From an uncultured Tenacibaculum sp. (GTDB lineage: Bacteria; Bacteroidota; Bacteroidia; Flavobacteriales; Flavobacteriaceae), in NCBI RefSeq assembly GCF_947499065.1, contig NZ_CANMMT010000001.1, positions 806,001 through 870,000 on the forward strand: 64,000 bases of DNA. Reading direction: 5' to 3'. The notes beneath the pieces were generated by a model, which was not told the DNA's origin, made no database searches, and worked only from the letters and a program-made list of their open reading frames with translations. Positions 35,332 through 43,884 of the stretch are shown piece after piece. The position numbers were made by a program, and so were the translations under genes. Position 1 is the first letter of the stretch; each line of letters opens with the position of its first letter.

Positions 35332-36681
35332 TTATTTAAAAAACGTTCTAAATATATCATTACCGTTTGCAAAAAGTAATAAGGCAATTAATAAGATAAA
35401 TCCTGTTACTTGAGCATATTCTAAAAATTTATCACCAGGTTTTTTACCTGTAATCATTTCCCAAAGCGTAAATACAACATGACCTCCATCTAAAGCAGGA
35501 ATTGGTAATAAGTTCATGAAACCTAACATAATTGATAAGAATGCAGTAATGTTCCAGAAAGTTTCCCAGCTAAATTCTGAAGGGAAAATACTACCAATAG
35601 AAATAAAACCTCCTAATCCTTTATAAGCACCTGTACTAGGATTAAAAATCTTTTTCATTTGCTTAATGTAGTTTGTTAAGGTAGTCCAAGCTTTATTAGT
35701 ACCAGCAGGAATTGCTTCAGAAAATGAATATTTCTTTTCTGCTAAGTCATAGTATCCTAATTTTTCTAAATCTTTTAAAGATAATTGAGCAATAGCTACA
35801 CCAACTTTACCGTTTTCAGATATTTTAACAGGGATGTCTATTTTTTCATTACCTCTTTTTACAGTAATACTGATATCTTGATTTTTATATTTATTAAGCT
35901 CTTTTTCAGCTTGATCAAAATATTTGATATTAACTCCGTTAATAGCAGTAATTATATCTTTAGGTTGTAAACCGCTTTTTACGTTTGGAGAATCTTCGGC
36001 AACTTTTCCTATAATAAATGGGTATCTTGGTGTTATAAAACTTCCAGCGTTTTTACCACGATCTACTAGTTTTGAAATAAAATCAGTAGGAATTACTTTT
36101 TCAATAACAGTTCCATTTCTTTCAATGGAATAGTTGTTTCCATTAATAAATTCTAAAGGTAATTCTCTAAATTTTTCAATTGTTTGTCCATCTACAGTAA
36201 GTATTTTATCTCCAGTTTCTAAACCTAAATCTATGGCTAGTTGATCTTGTACCCATACACCATCTTTTAAGTTTTCGTTAGGTAAAAACTTTTCACCATA
36301 AGCATACATTAAACAAATGTATATAACAATACCTAAAACAAAATTTACAATTACACCACCAAGCATAATAATTAAACGCTGCCATGCTGGTTTAGAACGA
36401 AATTCCCATGGTTGAGCAGGTTTTTTCATTTGCTCAGTATCCATGCTTTCGTCAATCATTCCTGAGATTTTCACATAACCACCTAATGGAATCCAACCAA
36501 TACCATAAACAGTATCACCAATTTTCTTTTTAAATAAAGAGAATTTATAATCGAAGAAAAGGTAAAACTTTTCAACTTTAGTTTTAAATAATTTAGCAGG
36601 AACAAAGTGTCCTAACTCGTGCAAAACAATTAAAAGCGATAAACTTAAAATAAATTGTGATGCTTTTATTAATATCTCCAT
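35332..36681 (-). CDS. rseP: Site-2 protease RseP (M50 metalloprotease)
   Basis: The 449-residue membrane protease cuts transmembrane anti-sigma factors or signal-peptide remnants. The zinc motif HELGH (H21, E22, H25) lies in the first helix, and the third ligand is in LDGGH near 397. Two PDZ-like domains lie between, with GKVAEDSPNVKSGLQPKDII near 230. The length matches E. coli RseP. A -7 box 30 bp upstream of the ATG (TACATTTG) is consistent with its own promoter. The partner anti-sigma factor is not in this window. Confidence 0.93.
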   Translation of the reverse strand: MEILIKASQFILSLSLLIVLHELGHFVPAKLFKTKVEKFYLFFDYKFSLFKKKIGDTVYGIGWIPLGGYVKISGMIDESMDTEQMKKPAQPWEFRSKPAWQRLIIMLGGVIVNFVLGIVIYICLMYAYGEKFLPNENLKDGVWVQDQLAIDLGLETGDKILTVDGQTIEKFRELPLEFINGNNYSIERNGTVIEKVIPTDFISKLVDRGKNAGSFITPRYPFIIGKVAEDSPNVKSGLQPKDIITAINGVNIKYFDQAEKELNKYKNQDISITVKRGNEKIDIPVKISENGKVGVAIAQLSLKDLEKLGYYDLAEKKYSFSEAIPAGTNKAWTTLTNYIKQMKKIFNPSTGAYKGLGGFISIGSIFPSEFSWETFWNITAFLSIMLGFMNLLPIPALDGGHVVFTLWEMITGKKPGDKFLEYAQVTGFILLIALLLFANGNDIFRTFFK

Positions 36682-36711
36682 AAAGGCTTGTGTCTAAAAT
36701 TTAAAATCTGA

Positions 36712-36719
36712 CAAATGTA
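36712..36719 (-). promoter_or_regulatory. Putative -7 promoter box of rseP
   Basis: Reverse-strand TACATTTG matches TAnnTTTG, 30 bp before the ATG. Confidence 0.5.
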
Positions 36720-36815
36720 CGTTTTTCGAAAGAGTTCTAAAAGTTTGTACTCTAGTTCGGCTTAGGATTTAACAAACTTTTTAAGTTTAAGAGAGATTAA
36801 CCCTGTTTTAAGTCG

Positions 36816-36823
36816 TATTTTTG
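36816..36823 (+). promoter_or_regulatory. Putative -7 promoter box of the SCO gene
   Basis: TATTTTTG matches TAnnTTTG and lies 15 bp before the ATG at 36839. No -33 element is clear. Confidence 0.5.
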
Positions 36824-36838
36824 TAGAAAAAAGAGAGA

Positions 36839-37516
36839 ATGGACTTTAAATTCTTTAAAAAATCTAAAAGCACTTTAATTTTCTTGTTAGTTTTTTGTGC
36901 TATTGGAATCCCTGTTTTTTATCATTTAGTAAAAGTTGATGAAAGATTACCAATTTATAACCCTGCTGATATTAATCCAAAATTGGTAGATGCTTCTTTA
37001 AGAACAAAATCCAGAAATCATAAGGTTGGTAATTTTAAGTTAATCAATCAGAATGGAGAAACAATAACAAATGCGGATTATAAAGGTAAAATTTATATTG
37101 CAGATTTCTTTTTTACTCGTTGCCAAACTATTTGTATAGCCATGGCTTATAATATGAGTGAGTTACAAGAACACTATAAAAAGGATGATGATATTATGTT
37201 TTTATCACATTCAGTAACACCAGTTATAGATAGCGTTCCACAATTGAAAAAATATGCATTAGAAAAAGGAGTTATTGATGGAAAATGGAATGTAACTACT
37301 GGAGAAAAAAAGCATATATATAACTTAGCTCGTAAACATTATTTTGCTGTTTTAGATGAAGGAGATGGAGGAGAGAACGATTGGGTTCATACAGAAAACT
37401 TTGTGCTAATAGACAAAGAAGGACGTATTAGAGGTTCGTATGATGGAACCAAAAAAGAAAACATGCAGAAAATTATAGATGATATTGCATTACTAAAAAA
37501 AGAATACGAAGAATAA
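36839..37516 (+). CDS. SCO family thioredoxin-fold protein
   Basis: The 225-residue membrane-anchored protein has one N-terminal helix (about 12-30) and a SCO/thioredoxin domain (about 62-220). The copper and redox motif is C95-X3-C99 (RCQTIC) with H184 in DWVHTENFVLID. The two prolines that usually follow each cysteine (CPxxCP) are absent here. SCO proteins deliver copper to cytochrome c oxidase or act as thiol reductases. The gene is monocistronic with its own -7 box and terminator. No cox genes are nearby, so the copper-chaperone role is an assumption. Confidence 0.88.
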   Translation: MDFKFFKKSKSTLIFLLVFCAIGIPVFYHLVKVDERLPIYNPADINPKLVDASLRTKSRNHKVGNFKLINQNGETITNADYKGKIYIADFFFTRCQTICIAMAYNMSELQEHYKKDDDIMFLSHSVTPVIDSVPQLKKYALEKGVIDGKWNVTTGEKKHIYNLARKHYFAVLDEGDGGENDWVHTENFVLIDKEGRIRGSYDGTKKENMQKIIDDIALLKKEYEE

Positions 37517-37547
37517 AAAAGAGACTGTTTAAACAGTCTCTTTTTTT
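37515..37547. terminator. Bidirectional terminator between the SCO and SdpI-like genes
   Basis: A perfect palindrome with arms AAAAAAGAGACTGTTT (37515-37530) and AAACAGTCTCTTTTTT (37531-37546). It can end both flanking convergent genes. Confidence 0.88.
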
Positions 37548-37887
37548 ATATTTTATTTCCGTCCTCATCAAAGTTTTTGTTTACTTCTTGTTCTGTTTTA
37601 ATAACAGAAACTGCTAGAGATAGTAACATAATAGCCATGGGTTGCCAACTAATATCTTTGCTTATAAAAACAAAAAGTAAAGCGGCTGCAAATGATACTG
37701 TAGAATAAATTAAAAATTGCTTTATAAAAAACGTATTGGCAAATTTCCAAACAGTTTCGTTTTTCATGGTTCTATTGGTGCGATAACCATAAAGTGAGTT
37801 AATTTTTTTGGGGGGAAAGAAATAAAAAATTATACTGAAAAGGAAAAGTAATCCATTAATAGACAGTACATAATAATATGGGTTCAT
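37546..37887 (-). CDS. SdpI/YhfL-like membrane protein
   Basis: The 113-residue protein has three membrane helices and the motif NSLYGYRTNRTMKNETVWKF (about 30-49), with YGYR---sM-n---W, which is the hallmark of the SdpI/YhfL family. In Bacillus SdpI confers immunity to the SdpC toxin, but many members have no such partner, and none is visible here. Its position, 2 bp before the serine hydrolase stop on the same strand, suggests cotranscription. Confidence 0.78.
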   Translation of the reverse strand: MNPYYYVLSINGLLFLFSIIFYFFPPKKINSLYGYRTNRTMKNETVWKFANTFFIKQFLIYSTVSFAAALLFVFISKDISWQPMAIMLLSLAVSVIKTEQEVNKNFDEDGNKI

Positions 37888-37889
37888 TT

Positions 37890-39215
37890 TTATTTTTTTA
37901 TAGAGTTTATAATTCCTTTTAATAAAGTGTTCATGTCAGCGTTCTTAGTAAGCCCAGTTCTAACAACAACTAAATCTTCACTTGGCAAAATAAATACATT
38001 TTGACCTTTATACCCATTAAAAGAATACATATTTGTTGGTACATCAGGATAACGCTTTCCTGCATTTAACCATATTTGCGCTCCATACCAACCATCAGAA
38101 CCTGGAGTTGGAGTAGTAGCGTATTGTACCCAATCTTTATCAAAAAGGTGTTCTCCATTCCATTCACCATTATGAAGGTATAATAAACCTAATTTTGCCC
38201 AATCTCTTGCAGTTGCCCAAGCATAAGAAGACCCTACAAAGTTTCCACTCAAATCAGTTTCAATGACCATTGAATTCATTCCTATTTTGTCAATTAAATT
38301 ACTGTACCAATAATCTAAATATTCTTGATGCGTTTTAAATTGACTACGGATGATACCAGAAAGCAAATTAGTAGTACCTGAAGAATAATTCCAAGTTTCG
38401 TTTGGGGTACCTACCAAAGGTTTGTTTATTTGAGTTTTAGTCATGTCACTTTCAAGAAATAACATCTTTGTAACATCAGAAATAGTATTATAATCTTCAA
38501 GCCATTCTAAACCAGAATTCATCTGAAGTAGGTTGTGGATTGTAATGTTTTTACGGTCATCATTTCCCCATTCTTTAAATAAATTGCTTTGCTCAACATT
38601 AACTTTCCCTTGACATTGTAAAATTCCTAAAACAGTACTCGTAATACTTTTGGTCATAGACCACCCTAATTGCAAAGAATTCTTATCGAAATTATCAGCA
38701 TACTTTTCCGCAATAATTTGATTCTTATAAACTACTAATACAGATCGAGTTTGGTTTCTCGAATTAAAAATAGTATCAATAGTTTCGTTCAGCTTTTTGT
38801 AATTGATATTAGAAAAAACAGTGTCTATTTGATTTGCATTTCCATAAGGGAAAGGAGTAGTATTATCGGCCTTTGACCTTTTAGGAACTAAAGGAGTTTT
38901 AGAAGCATCATAATCATCATTAATCAAAACAGCTCCTAATCCTTTTCTATAAACAGCTTTTCTTTTTAAAAGACCGAAAACAGAACCAGTAGCAGATTTT
39001 TCTTGAGAGTTAATTTCATCAGAAGTTAAGTTTATTGGAGAAAAATTGTTGTCATTTTCATCGGTAAACTCTAGGCTTCTTTCAGCTAAGAAAACAGAAG
39101 AAGCAGTATTTTTAGCGGAGTATCCAGCTAAAATATTTAATTTAGGGTAATTGTAAACTACAACAGCAATAAGAACAATTGCTAGTAATAATAAAATTCT
39201 TTTGATATTTTTCAT
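37890..39215 (-). CDS. Serine hydrolase of the beta-lactamase/class C family
   Basis: The 441-residue protein has an N-terminal membrane anchor (about 5-22) and a beta-lactamase-like domain from about 145. The catalytic S-X-X-K motif is S186-MTK189 in GWSMTKSITS, and the second motif is YSSGTTNLL (Y replaces the usual YxN). The family includes esterases, D-aminopeptidases and penicillin-binding proteins; the substrate is unknown. A -7 box lies 17 bp before the ATG. It is probably anchored outside the cytoplasmic membrane. Confidence 0.85.
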   Translation of the reverse strand: MKNIKRILLLLAIVLIAVVVYNYPKLNILAGYSAKNTASSVFLAERSLEFTDENDNNFSPINLTSDEINSQEKSATGSVFGLLKRKAVYRKGLGAVLINDDYDASKTPLVPKRSKADNTTPFPYGNANQIDTVFSNINYKKLNETIDTIFNSRNQTRSVLVVYKNQIIAEKYADNFDKNSLQLGWSMTKSITSTVLGILQCQGKVNVEQSNLFKEWGNDDRKNITIHNLLQMNSGLEWLEDYNTISDVTKMLFLESDMTKTQINKPLVGTPNETWNYSSGTTNLLSGIIRSQFKTHQEYLDYWYSNLIDKIGMNSMVIETDLSGNFVGSSYAWATARDWAKLGLLYLHNGEWNGEHLFDKDWVQYATTPTPGSDGWYGAQIWLNAGKRYPDVPTNMYSFNGYKGQNVFILPSEDLVVVRTGLTKNADMNTLLKGIINSIKK

Positions 39216-39232
39216 TAGGGACTCTTTTTTAG

Positions 39233-39240
39233 CAAATGTA
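39233..39240 (-). promoter_or_regulatory. Putative -7 promoter box of the serine hydrolase gene
   Basis: Reverse-strand TACATTTG matches TAnnTTTG, 17 bp before the ATG, and is divergent from the sufS boxes. Confidence 0.5.
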
Positions 39241-39261
39241 AGAATTTAATTGATTGGTGTT

Positions 39262-39289
39262 TATATTTGAAATGCAAGCACTACCTTTG
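39262..39289 (+). promoter_or_regulatory. Two -7 promoter boxes upstream of sufS
   Basis: TATATTTG at 39262-39269 and TACCTTTG at 39282-39289 both fit TAnnTTTG. The second ends 19 bp before the ATG at 39309 and is the likelier one. Neither has a clear -33 partner. Confidence 0.55.
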
Positions 39290-39308
39290 TCTTAAATTTA
39301 CTTTTTAT

Positions 39309-40520
39309 ATGTTGAATGTAGATAAGATTAGAGCTGATTTTCCTATTTTAAATCGTACAGTACATGGGAAAAATTTAGTGTATTTTGATAATGGAGCAAC
39401 TTCTCAAACACCTCAAATTGTGATTGATGCAATTGTTGATTATTATTCGAATTATAATGCTAATATTCATAGAGGAGTGCATACCTTAAGTCAGGAAGCA
39501 ACCGATAAATATGAAGAAGCGCGTATAAAGATTCAAAAACATTTTAATGCAAAGCATTCTTATGAAGTTATTTTGACTTCTGGAACTACTCATAGTATTA
39601 ATATTGTAGCATCAGGATTTGCTGCCTTATTAAAAGAAGGAGATGAAATAATTGTATCATCATTAGAGCATCATTCAAATATAGTTCCTTGGCAAATGCT
39701 TTGTGAAAAAACGGGTGCTGTTTTAAAAGTAATTCCAATGGATCAAGATGGTTTGTTAAGAATGGATATATATCATGAATTATTAAATAATAAAACCAAA
39801 TTGGTTTTTTGTAATCATGTATCGAATGCATTAGGAACGATAAACCCAATAGAAGAAATTATTCATGCAGCACACAAATTTGGTGCGTATGTTTTAATTG
39901 ATGGAGCACAGGCAGTTCCACATATAAAGCCAGATGTTCAAGAATTAGATGTTGATTTTTATGTAGCATCAGCTCACAAAATGTGTGGTCCAACAGGAGT
40001 TGGTTTATTATACGGAAAAGAAGAATTATTGCAAATGTTACCACCTTATCAAGGAGGAGGAGAAATGATAGAAACGGTAACTTTTGAAAAAACTACCTAT
40101 GCAGGATTACCTCATAAGTTTGAAGCAGGAACACCAAATATTTGTGGAGGAATTGCTTTTGGAGTTGCAGTAGACTATATGAATTCAATAGGTTTTGAGG
40201 CTATAGATCAACAAGAAAAAGAGTTGTTAGCTTATGGAACTCAAGAGTTGGAAAAAATAGAAGGATTAAAAATTTACGGAACTGGTAAGAAAGCTTCTGT
40301 AATATCTTTTAATTTGGAAGGAATTCATCCGTATGATGTTGGATCTATCCTTGATAAACTAGGAATAGCTGTTCGTACAGGACATCATTGTGCGCAACCA
40401 ATTATGAACTTTTATTGTATCCCAGGAACAGTAAGAGCATCATTTGCTTTTTACAATACCAAAGAAGAAATAGACGCATTGGTAACAGCGGTTAAGAAAG
40501 CCAAAATGATGTTGAGTTAA
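39309..40520 (+). CDS. sufS: Cysteine desulfurase SufS
   Basis: The 403-residue PLP enzyme releases sulfur from cysteine for Fe-S cluster assembly. The PLP-binding lysine is K224 in SAHKMCGPTG, and the persulfide cysteine is C361 in RTGHHCAQPIM; the short C-terminal loop and the RTGHHC motif mark the SufS (group II) type. The ATG at 39309 is preferred to a TTG at 39267, because that codon lies within the promoter boxes. No sufBCDE genes are adjacent. It is transcribed alone and is followed by a terminator. Confidence 0.93.
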   Translation: MLNVDKIRADFPILNRTVHGKNLVYFDNGATSQTPQIVIDAIVDYYSNYNANIHRGVHTLSQEATDKYEEARIKIQKHFNAKHSYEVILTSGTTHSINIVASGFAALLKEGDEIIVSSLEHHSNIVPWQMLCEKTGAVLKVIPMDQDGLLRMDIYHELLNNKTKLVFCNHVSNALGTINPIEEIIHAAHKFGAYVLIDGAQAVPHIKPDVQELDVDFYVASAHKMCGPTGVGLLYGKEELLQMLPPYQGGGEMIETVTFEKTTYAGLPHKFEAGTPNICGGIAFGVAVDYMNSIGFEAIDQQEKELLAYGTQELEKIEGLKIYGTGKKASVISFNLEGIHPYDVGSILDKLGIAVRTGHHCAQPIMNFYCIPGTVRASFAFYNTKEEIDALVTAVKKAKMMLS

Positions 40521-40542
40521 ATACTACTCAATTAATAAAATA

Positions 40543-40576
40543 AAAAAACCACCTGTTTAAGAACAAGTGGTTTTTT
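40543..40576. terminator. Terminator between sufS and the BI-1 gene
   Basis: Arms AAAACCAC (40545-40552) and GTGGTTTT (40567-40574), plus inner TGTT/AACA pairing and one C-A mismatch, with A and T flanks on both sides. It can serve both convergent genes. Confidence 0.83.
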
Positions 40577-40599
40577 ATATATAAACGCTAAATTTTTAA

Positions 40600-41307
40600 C
40601 TAGTCTCTTGACATAAAAATTTGTAAAACATACCAGAATAAAAGCATTAAAGAGGCAAATAAACCTAATGCAGCAGGGATGTAATCATCAGTAGAAAATT
40701 TATGTACTAAGTTAGAAGTCTGGTATAAAATAGATCCAGCAGCTAACACACACATTCCTACAGAAAACCATAAACCAAGGTTAAAACCAAATAAGGCTCC
40801 TGCAATGATTAATCCAATTGCTATAAAAAATCCAACAGTTAATCCAGCTCTTATAAAAGAAAAGTCTTTTTTAGTAATAAAAACAATAGAAGAAATTCCT
40901 GTAAATAAACCAAGCGTAACAATTCCTGCTTGTTTAATTAAATCCAAGCTATTGGTATATGTAATAGCAATATAAATTAATGGTATAAAAATAAAAGCTT
41001 GAGCAAAAATATAAATAGAATATGCTAAGTATTGTAAGTTTTTATCAGAGGTTTTTAAAGCAGTACTTTCAGCATAACTTGTAATAAGCATAAAACCACC
41101 TAATAATAATAACCACTTGTATCCCTGAGTCATTGATAAAGTAAATTCTACAATAGATGCACTTTGTAAGAATAGGTATTCAAATACAATAAATAATAAG
41201 ATACCACCACCTACATGCGCATAGGTTTTTTTGTAAAAAGCAACTCTTTCTGCTTCCGATACTTGTGCAACAAGTACCTTAGGTCCGTTGTCAAATGAGT
41301 TTTCCAT
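40600..41307 (-). CDS. Bax inhibitor-1/YccA family membrane protein
   Basis: The 235-residue protein has seven predicted helices and a soluble N-terminal tail. The stretches FAQAFIFIPLIYIAIT and FLYQTSNLV-type ILYQTSNLVHKFSTDDYIPA near 195-215 match the BI-1/YccA family. Bacterial members act as pH-dependent calcium channels or modulators of membrane proteases such as FtsH. The bulk is hydrophobic, and no signal peptide is needed. Monocistronic; the reverse-strand upstream region has only an imperfect TATATTTA box. Confidence 0.88.
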   Translation of the reverse strand: MENSFDNGPKVLVAQVSEAERVAFYKKTYAHVGGGILLFIVFEYLFLQSASIVEFTLSMTQGYKWLLLLGGFMLITSYAESTALKTSDKNLQYLAYSIYIFAQAFIFIPLIYIAITYTNSLDLIKQAGIVTLGLFTGISSIVFITKKDFSFIRAGLTVGFFIAIGLIIAGALFGFNLGLWFSVGMCVLAAGSILYQTSNLVHKFSTDDYIPAALGLFASLMLLFWYVLQIFMSRD

Positions 41308-41720
41308 AATTAATTTTATTTTGGAGTAAATATAGCTTTTTTATAGAGATAATTTTTATCATGTGTAATTGTTGTGAATATTGTTTTTTGAAACGAGTGT
41401 GTTTGCGTATTTTATATCATTAAATGTTTAAAATTGACGTTTTTTTGTGTTTTTCGTTAAAAATTAAACAATATGATATTTTTATTTTTAAACTTCTACA
41501 AGTTGATTTTAAAGAGAAAATCCAATTTTTTAACATTTTTTTAGGAATTAAAAAAAAACTATATATTGCACATCGTTAAAAAACCCTTCAATTTTTTACA
41601 TAAATAATAAAGTATGCATGCTTTTTTTGTTAAAGTGGTAATTGAAGTTGTTTTTTACAAAAACCAATAATACCTAAAGGGGTAATTATTATTCAACTAA
41701 TTTTTTTAATTTTTCACAAC
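41308..41720. other. AT-rich intergenic region before the M43 protease gene
   Basis: This 413-bp region contains long T and A runs and no open frame of note. Only a weak hairpin (AAAG/CTTT around TGCATG, near 41613-41628), a tiny palindrome near 41678 (AATACC/GGGGTAATT), and a TATATTG near 41562 are visible. None is a strong call. The length hints at regulated expression of the downstream secreted protease. Confidence 0.5.
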
Positions 41721-42773
41721 ATGAAAAGAATTTTTTTAACATTAGCAGTTGCTGCTTCCGTTTTAATTGGATGTCAGCAAAATGGTCAAGACTCAGTTTT
41801 ACCAACTCAAGAAGCAATCGATATGAGCGACTTCTATTTGGAAACTGATACTCACGAGTCAAAAGGGGGAAGTGAGCAGTGTCATTCTATGCGAGTTTTA
41901 AACAGACAGTTAAAAGAAAACCCAGGATTGTACAAAAAAATGTACGATGTAGAATACGCAACACGTAAATTTATTGCAGCAAAAAAAGGAAATGGAAATG
42001 GAAACGGTAACGGCGGTGGCGGTAACACTGGCGGAGGCGGTGGTGGAACTACTCCAGATAACTTAGGAGTAATTAATATACCAGTATATGTACATGTAGT
42101 TTATAGCAATTCACAACAGAATATTAGTGATGCGCAAATAGCCTCACAAATGACAGTTTTAAACGATGATTTTAGAAAACAAAATTCTGATGCAAGTAAT
42201 ACACCTTCTGAATTTGCAGGAGTAGCAGCAGATGCTGAAATCACTTTTTCTTTAGCTGGTACTTTTAGACATGCTAACTCTACAGCTTCATGGGGAACTA
42301 ATAATGCAGTAAAATCAGCATACCCACCAGTTACACCACAAACACATTTAAATATCTGGGTAGCTAATATCGGTGGAGGTATTTTAGGATATGCTCAATT
42401 CCCAGGTGGTAATTCTGCTACTGATGGAGTTGTGTGTTCTCCACAATATTTTGGAACTACAGGTTATGTATCTGCACCATTCAATGGAGGGCGTACTATG
42501 ACACACGAAGTTGGTCACTATTTAAACTTACGTCACATTTGGGGTGATGGTAGATGTCGTCAAGATGATTTTGTAGCTGATACTCCATCTTCAGATGCTC
42601 CAAACTATGGATGTCCATCTTACCCAACAGTTAACTGTCGTTCAAATGATATGACTATGAATTATATGGATTATACAGATGATGCTTGTATGTCTATGTT
42701 TTCTGAAGGTCAAAAATCAAGAATGAGAGCAATTTTTGCTGACGGTGGAGCAAGAGCTTCTATGTTAAACTAG
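41721..42773 (+). CDS. Pappalysin-like M43 zinc metalloprotease lipoprotein
   Basis: The 350-residue lipoprotein (Cys18) has a mature N-terminal segment, a glycine/asparagine-rich linker at about 89-110, and an M43 (pappalysin) catalytic domain. The zinc motif is H262-E-x-x-H266-x5-H272 in THEVGHYLNLRHIW, and the Met-turn is MNYMDYTDDAC (313-323). Eight cysteines in the catalytic half suggest disulfides. No type IX secretion C-terminal domain is seen, so it is probably tethered to the outer membrane by its lipid and cleaves extracellular or surface proteins. It is monocistronic, flanked by a long intergenic region and a terminator. Confidence 0.9.
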   Translation: MKRIFLTLAVAASVLIGCQQNGQDSVLPTQEAIDMSDFYLETDTHESKGGSEQCHSMRVLNRQLKENPGLYKKMYDVEYATRKFIAAKKGNGNGNGNGGGGNTGGGGGGTTPDNLGVINIPVYVHVVYSNSQQNISDAQIASQMTVLNDDFRKQNSDASNTPSEFAGVAADAEITFSLAGTFRHANSTASWGTNNAVKSAYPPVTPQTHLNIWVANIGGGILGYAQFPGGNSATDGVVCSPQYFGTTGYVSAPFNGGRTMTHEVGHYLNLRHIWGDGRCRQDDFVADTPSSDAPNYGCPSYPTVNCRSNDMTMNYMDYTDDACMSMFSEGQKSRMRAIFADGGARASMLN

Positions 42774-42811
42774 TAAAAATTAATATTTAAAAAGTATTTT
42801 TATAATTGCTG

Positions 42812-42843
42812 AAAAGTCAAGAGAAATTCTCTTGACTTTTTTT
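42812..42843 (+). terminator. Rho-independent terminator of the M43 protease gene
   Basis: Arms AAAAGTCAAGAGAA (42812-42825) and TTCTCTTGACTTTT (42827-42840), followed by T residues. Confidence 0.9.
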
Positions 42844-42869
42844 ATTTTTAAGAACTAAAAATAAGTTCA

Positions 42870-43853
42870 ATGTTATTTGACAAATCAAAAATTTATATTC
42901 TTGTTTTGTTGGTGTTTTTTAGTTGTGGTAAATCAACAAAGGATAAAGAAAAAATGAACAAAATAGTTGTCGCACACAGAGGGGCTTCAGGATATCTTCC
43001 TGAGCATACCATGGAAGCAAAAGCAATGGCTTACGCCATGAATCCCGATTATATAGAGCAAGATTTGGTATTGAGTAAAGACAACGTGCCCATTGTTATT
43101 CACGATGTGTATTTAGATGATGTAACCAATGTGGCTCAATTATTTTCTGATAGAAAAAGAGAAGATGGACGTTACTATGTTATTGATTTTACTTTTGATG
43201 AATTACAACAATTAAAAGTAACTGAACGATTTGACCCTAAAACAGGTAAACAATACTATCCTCAAAGATTTCCAAAAGGTAAAGGAAATTTTAAGCTACA
43301 CTCTTTACAAGAAGAGATTGAATTAATTCAAGGATTAAATTATAGTACAGGGAAAAACATTGGGATTTATCCAGAAATTAAAAATCCTGAGTTTCATCAC
43401 AAGAATGGAAAAGACATTGCAAAAATTGTATTAGAGATTCTTTCAGACTATGGATATACAACCAAAGAAGATAAATGTATTTTTCAATGTTTTGATGCTA
43501 AAGAATTAGAAAGGGTTCGGAAGGAATTAAAATCAGAACTGTTTTTAGTACAATTGATTGAATTTCCAGAAGAAACTAAACAGTTAAAATATTTTGCATC
43601 ATACGCAGACGGATTAGGTCCGTGGTATAAGCAAATCTTAGATGAAAAAGTAAATGATACATGGAAATTTACACCGTTAGTTAGGGAAGCTCATGAGTTA
43701 GGTTTAAAAGTGCATCCCTATACGTTTAGAGCCGATCAATTAAAAGAGTTTTCATCTTTTGATGAAATGATGCAAGTATTATTGTTTGAAGCCAATGTAG
43801 ATGGAGGTTTTACCGATTTCCCAGATAAGATGGTTAGTTTTTTAAATAAATAG
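42870..43853 (+). CDS. glpQ: Glycerophosphodiester phosphodiesterase lipoprotein
   Basis: The 327-residue lipoprotein (Cys19, VFFSC) is a GDPD-family TIM-barrel enzyme that splits glycerophosphodiesters into glycerol 3-phosphate and an alcohol. The catalytic sequence is VVAHRGASGYLPEHT (33-47) with H36 and R37, then EQD near 61 and IVIHD near 73. The barrel is complete to the C-terminus. It is the periplasmic type. It stands alone, 96 bp after the protease gene's stop and 31 bp before the convergent ClC end. The purine-rich region before the ATG offers no Shine-Dalgarno. Confidence 0.9.
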   Translation: MLFDKSKIYILVLLVFFSCGKSTKDKEKMNKIVVAHRGASGYLPEHTMEAKAMAYAMNPDYIEQDLVLSKDNVPIVIHDVYLDDVTNVAQLFSDRKREDGRYYVIDFTFDELQQLKVTERFDPKTGKQYYPQRFPKGKGNFKLHSLQEEIELIQGLNYSTGKNIGIYPEIKNPEFHHKNGKDIAKIVLEILSDYGYTTKEDKCIFQCFDAKELERVRKELKSELFLVQLIEFPEETKQLKYFASYADGLGPWYKQILDEKVNDTWKFTPLVREAHELGLKVHPYTFRADQLKEFSSFDEMMQVLLFEANVDGGFTDFPDKMVSFLNK

Positions 43854-43884
43854 TTGAAAAGGTTTATTTGTGGTTTAAACAGGT

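Noticed and set aside
37546..37887. SdpI immunity gene for a toxin system
   Set aside because: No SdpC-like toxin or SdpR-type gene is near; family membership alone does not support it.
39267..39308. Longer N-terminus of SufS from TTG 39267
   Set aside because: It lies in the promoter boxes and adds residues not seen in SufS.
41308..41720. Riboswitch or small RNA gene
   Set aside because: The region is simple AT-rich sequence with only weak hairpins and no conserved motif that I recognise.
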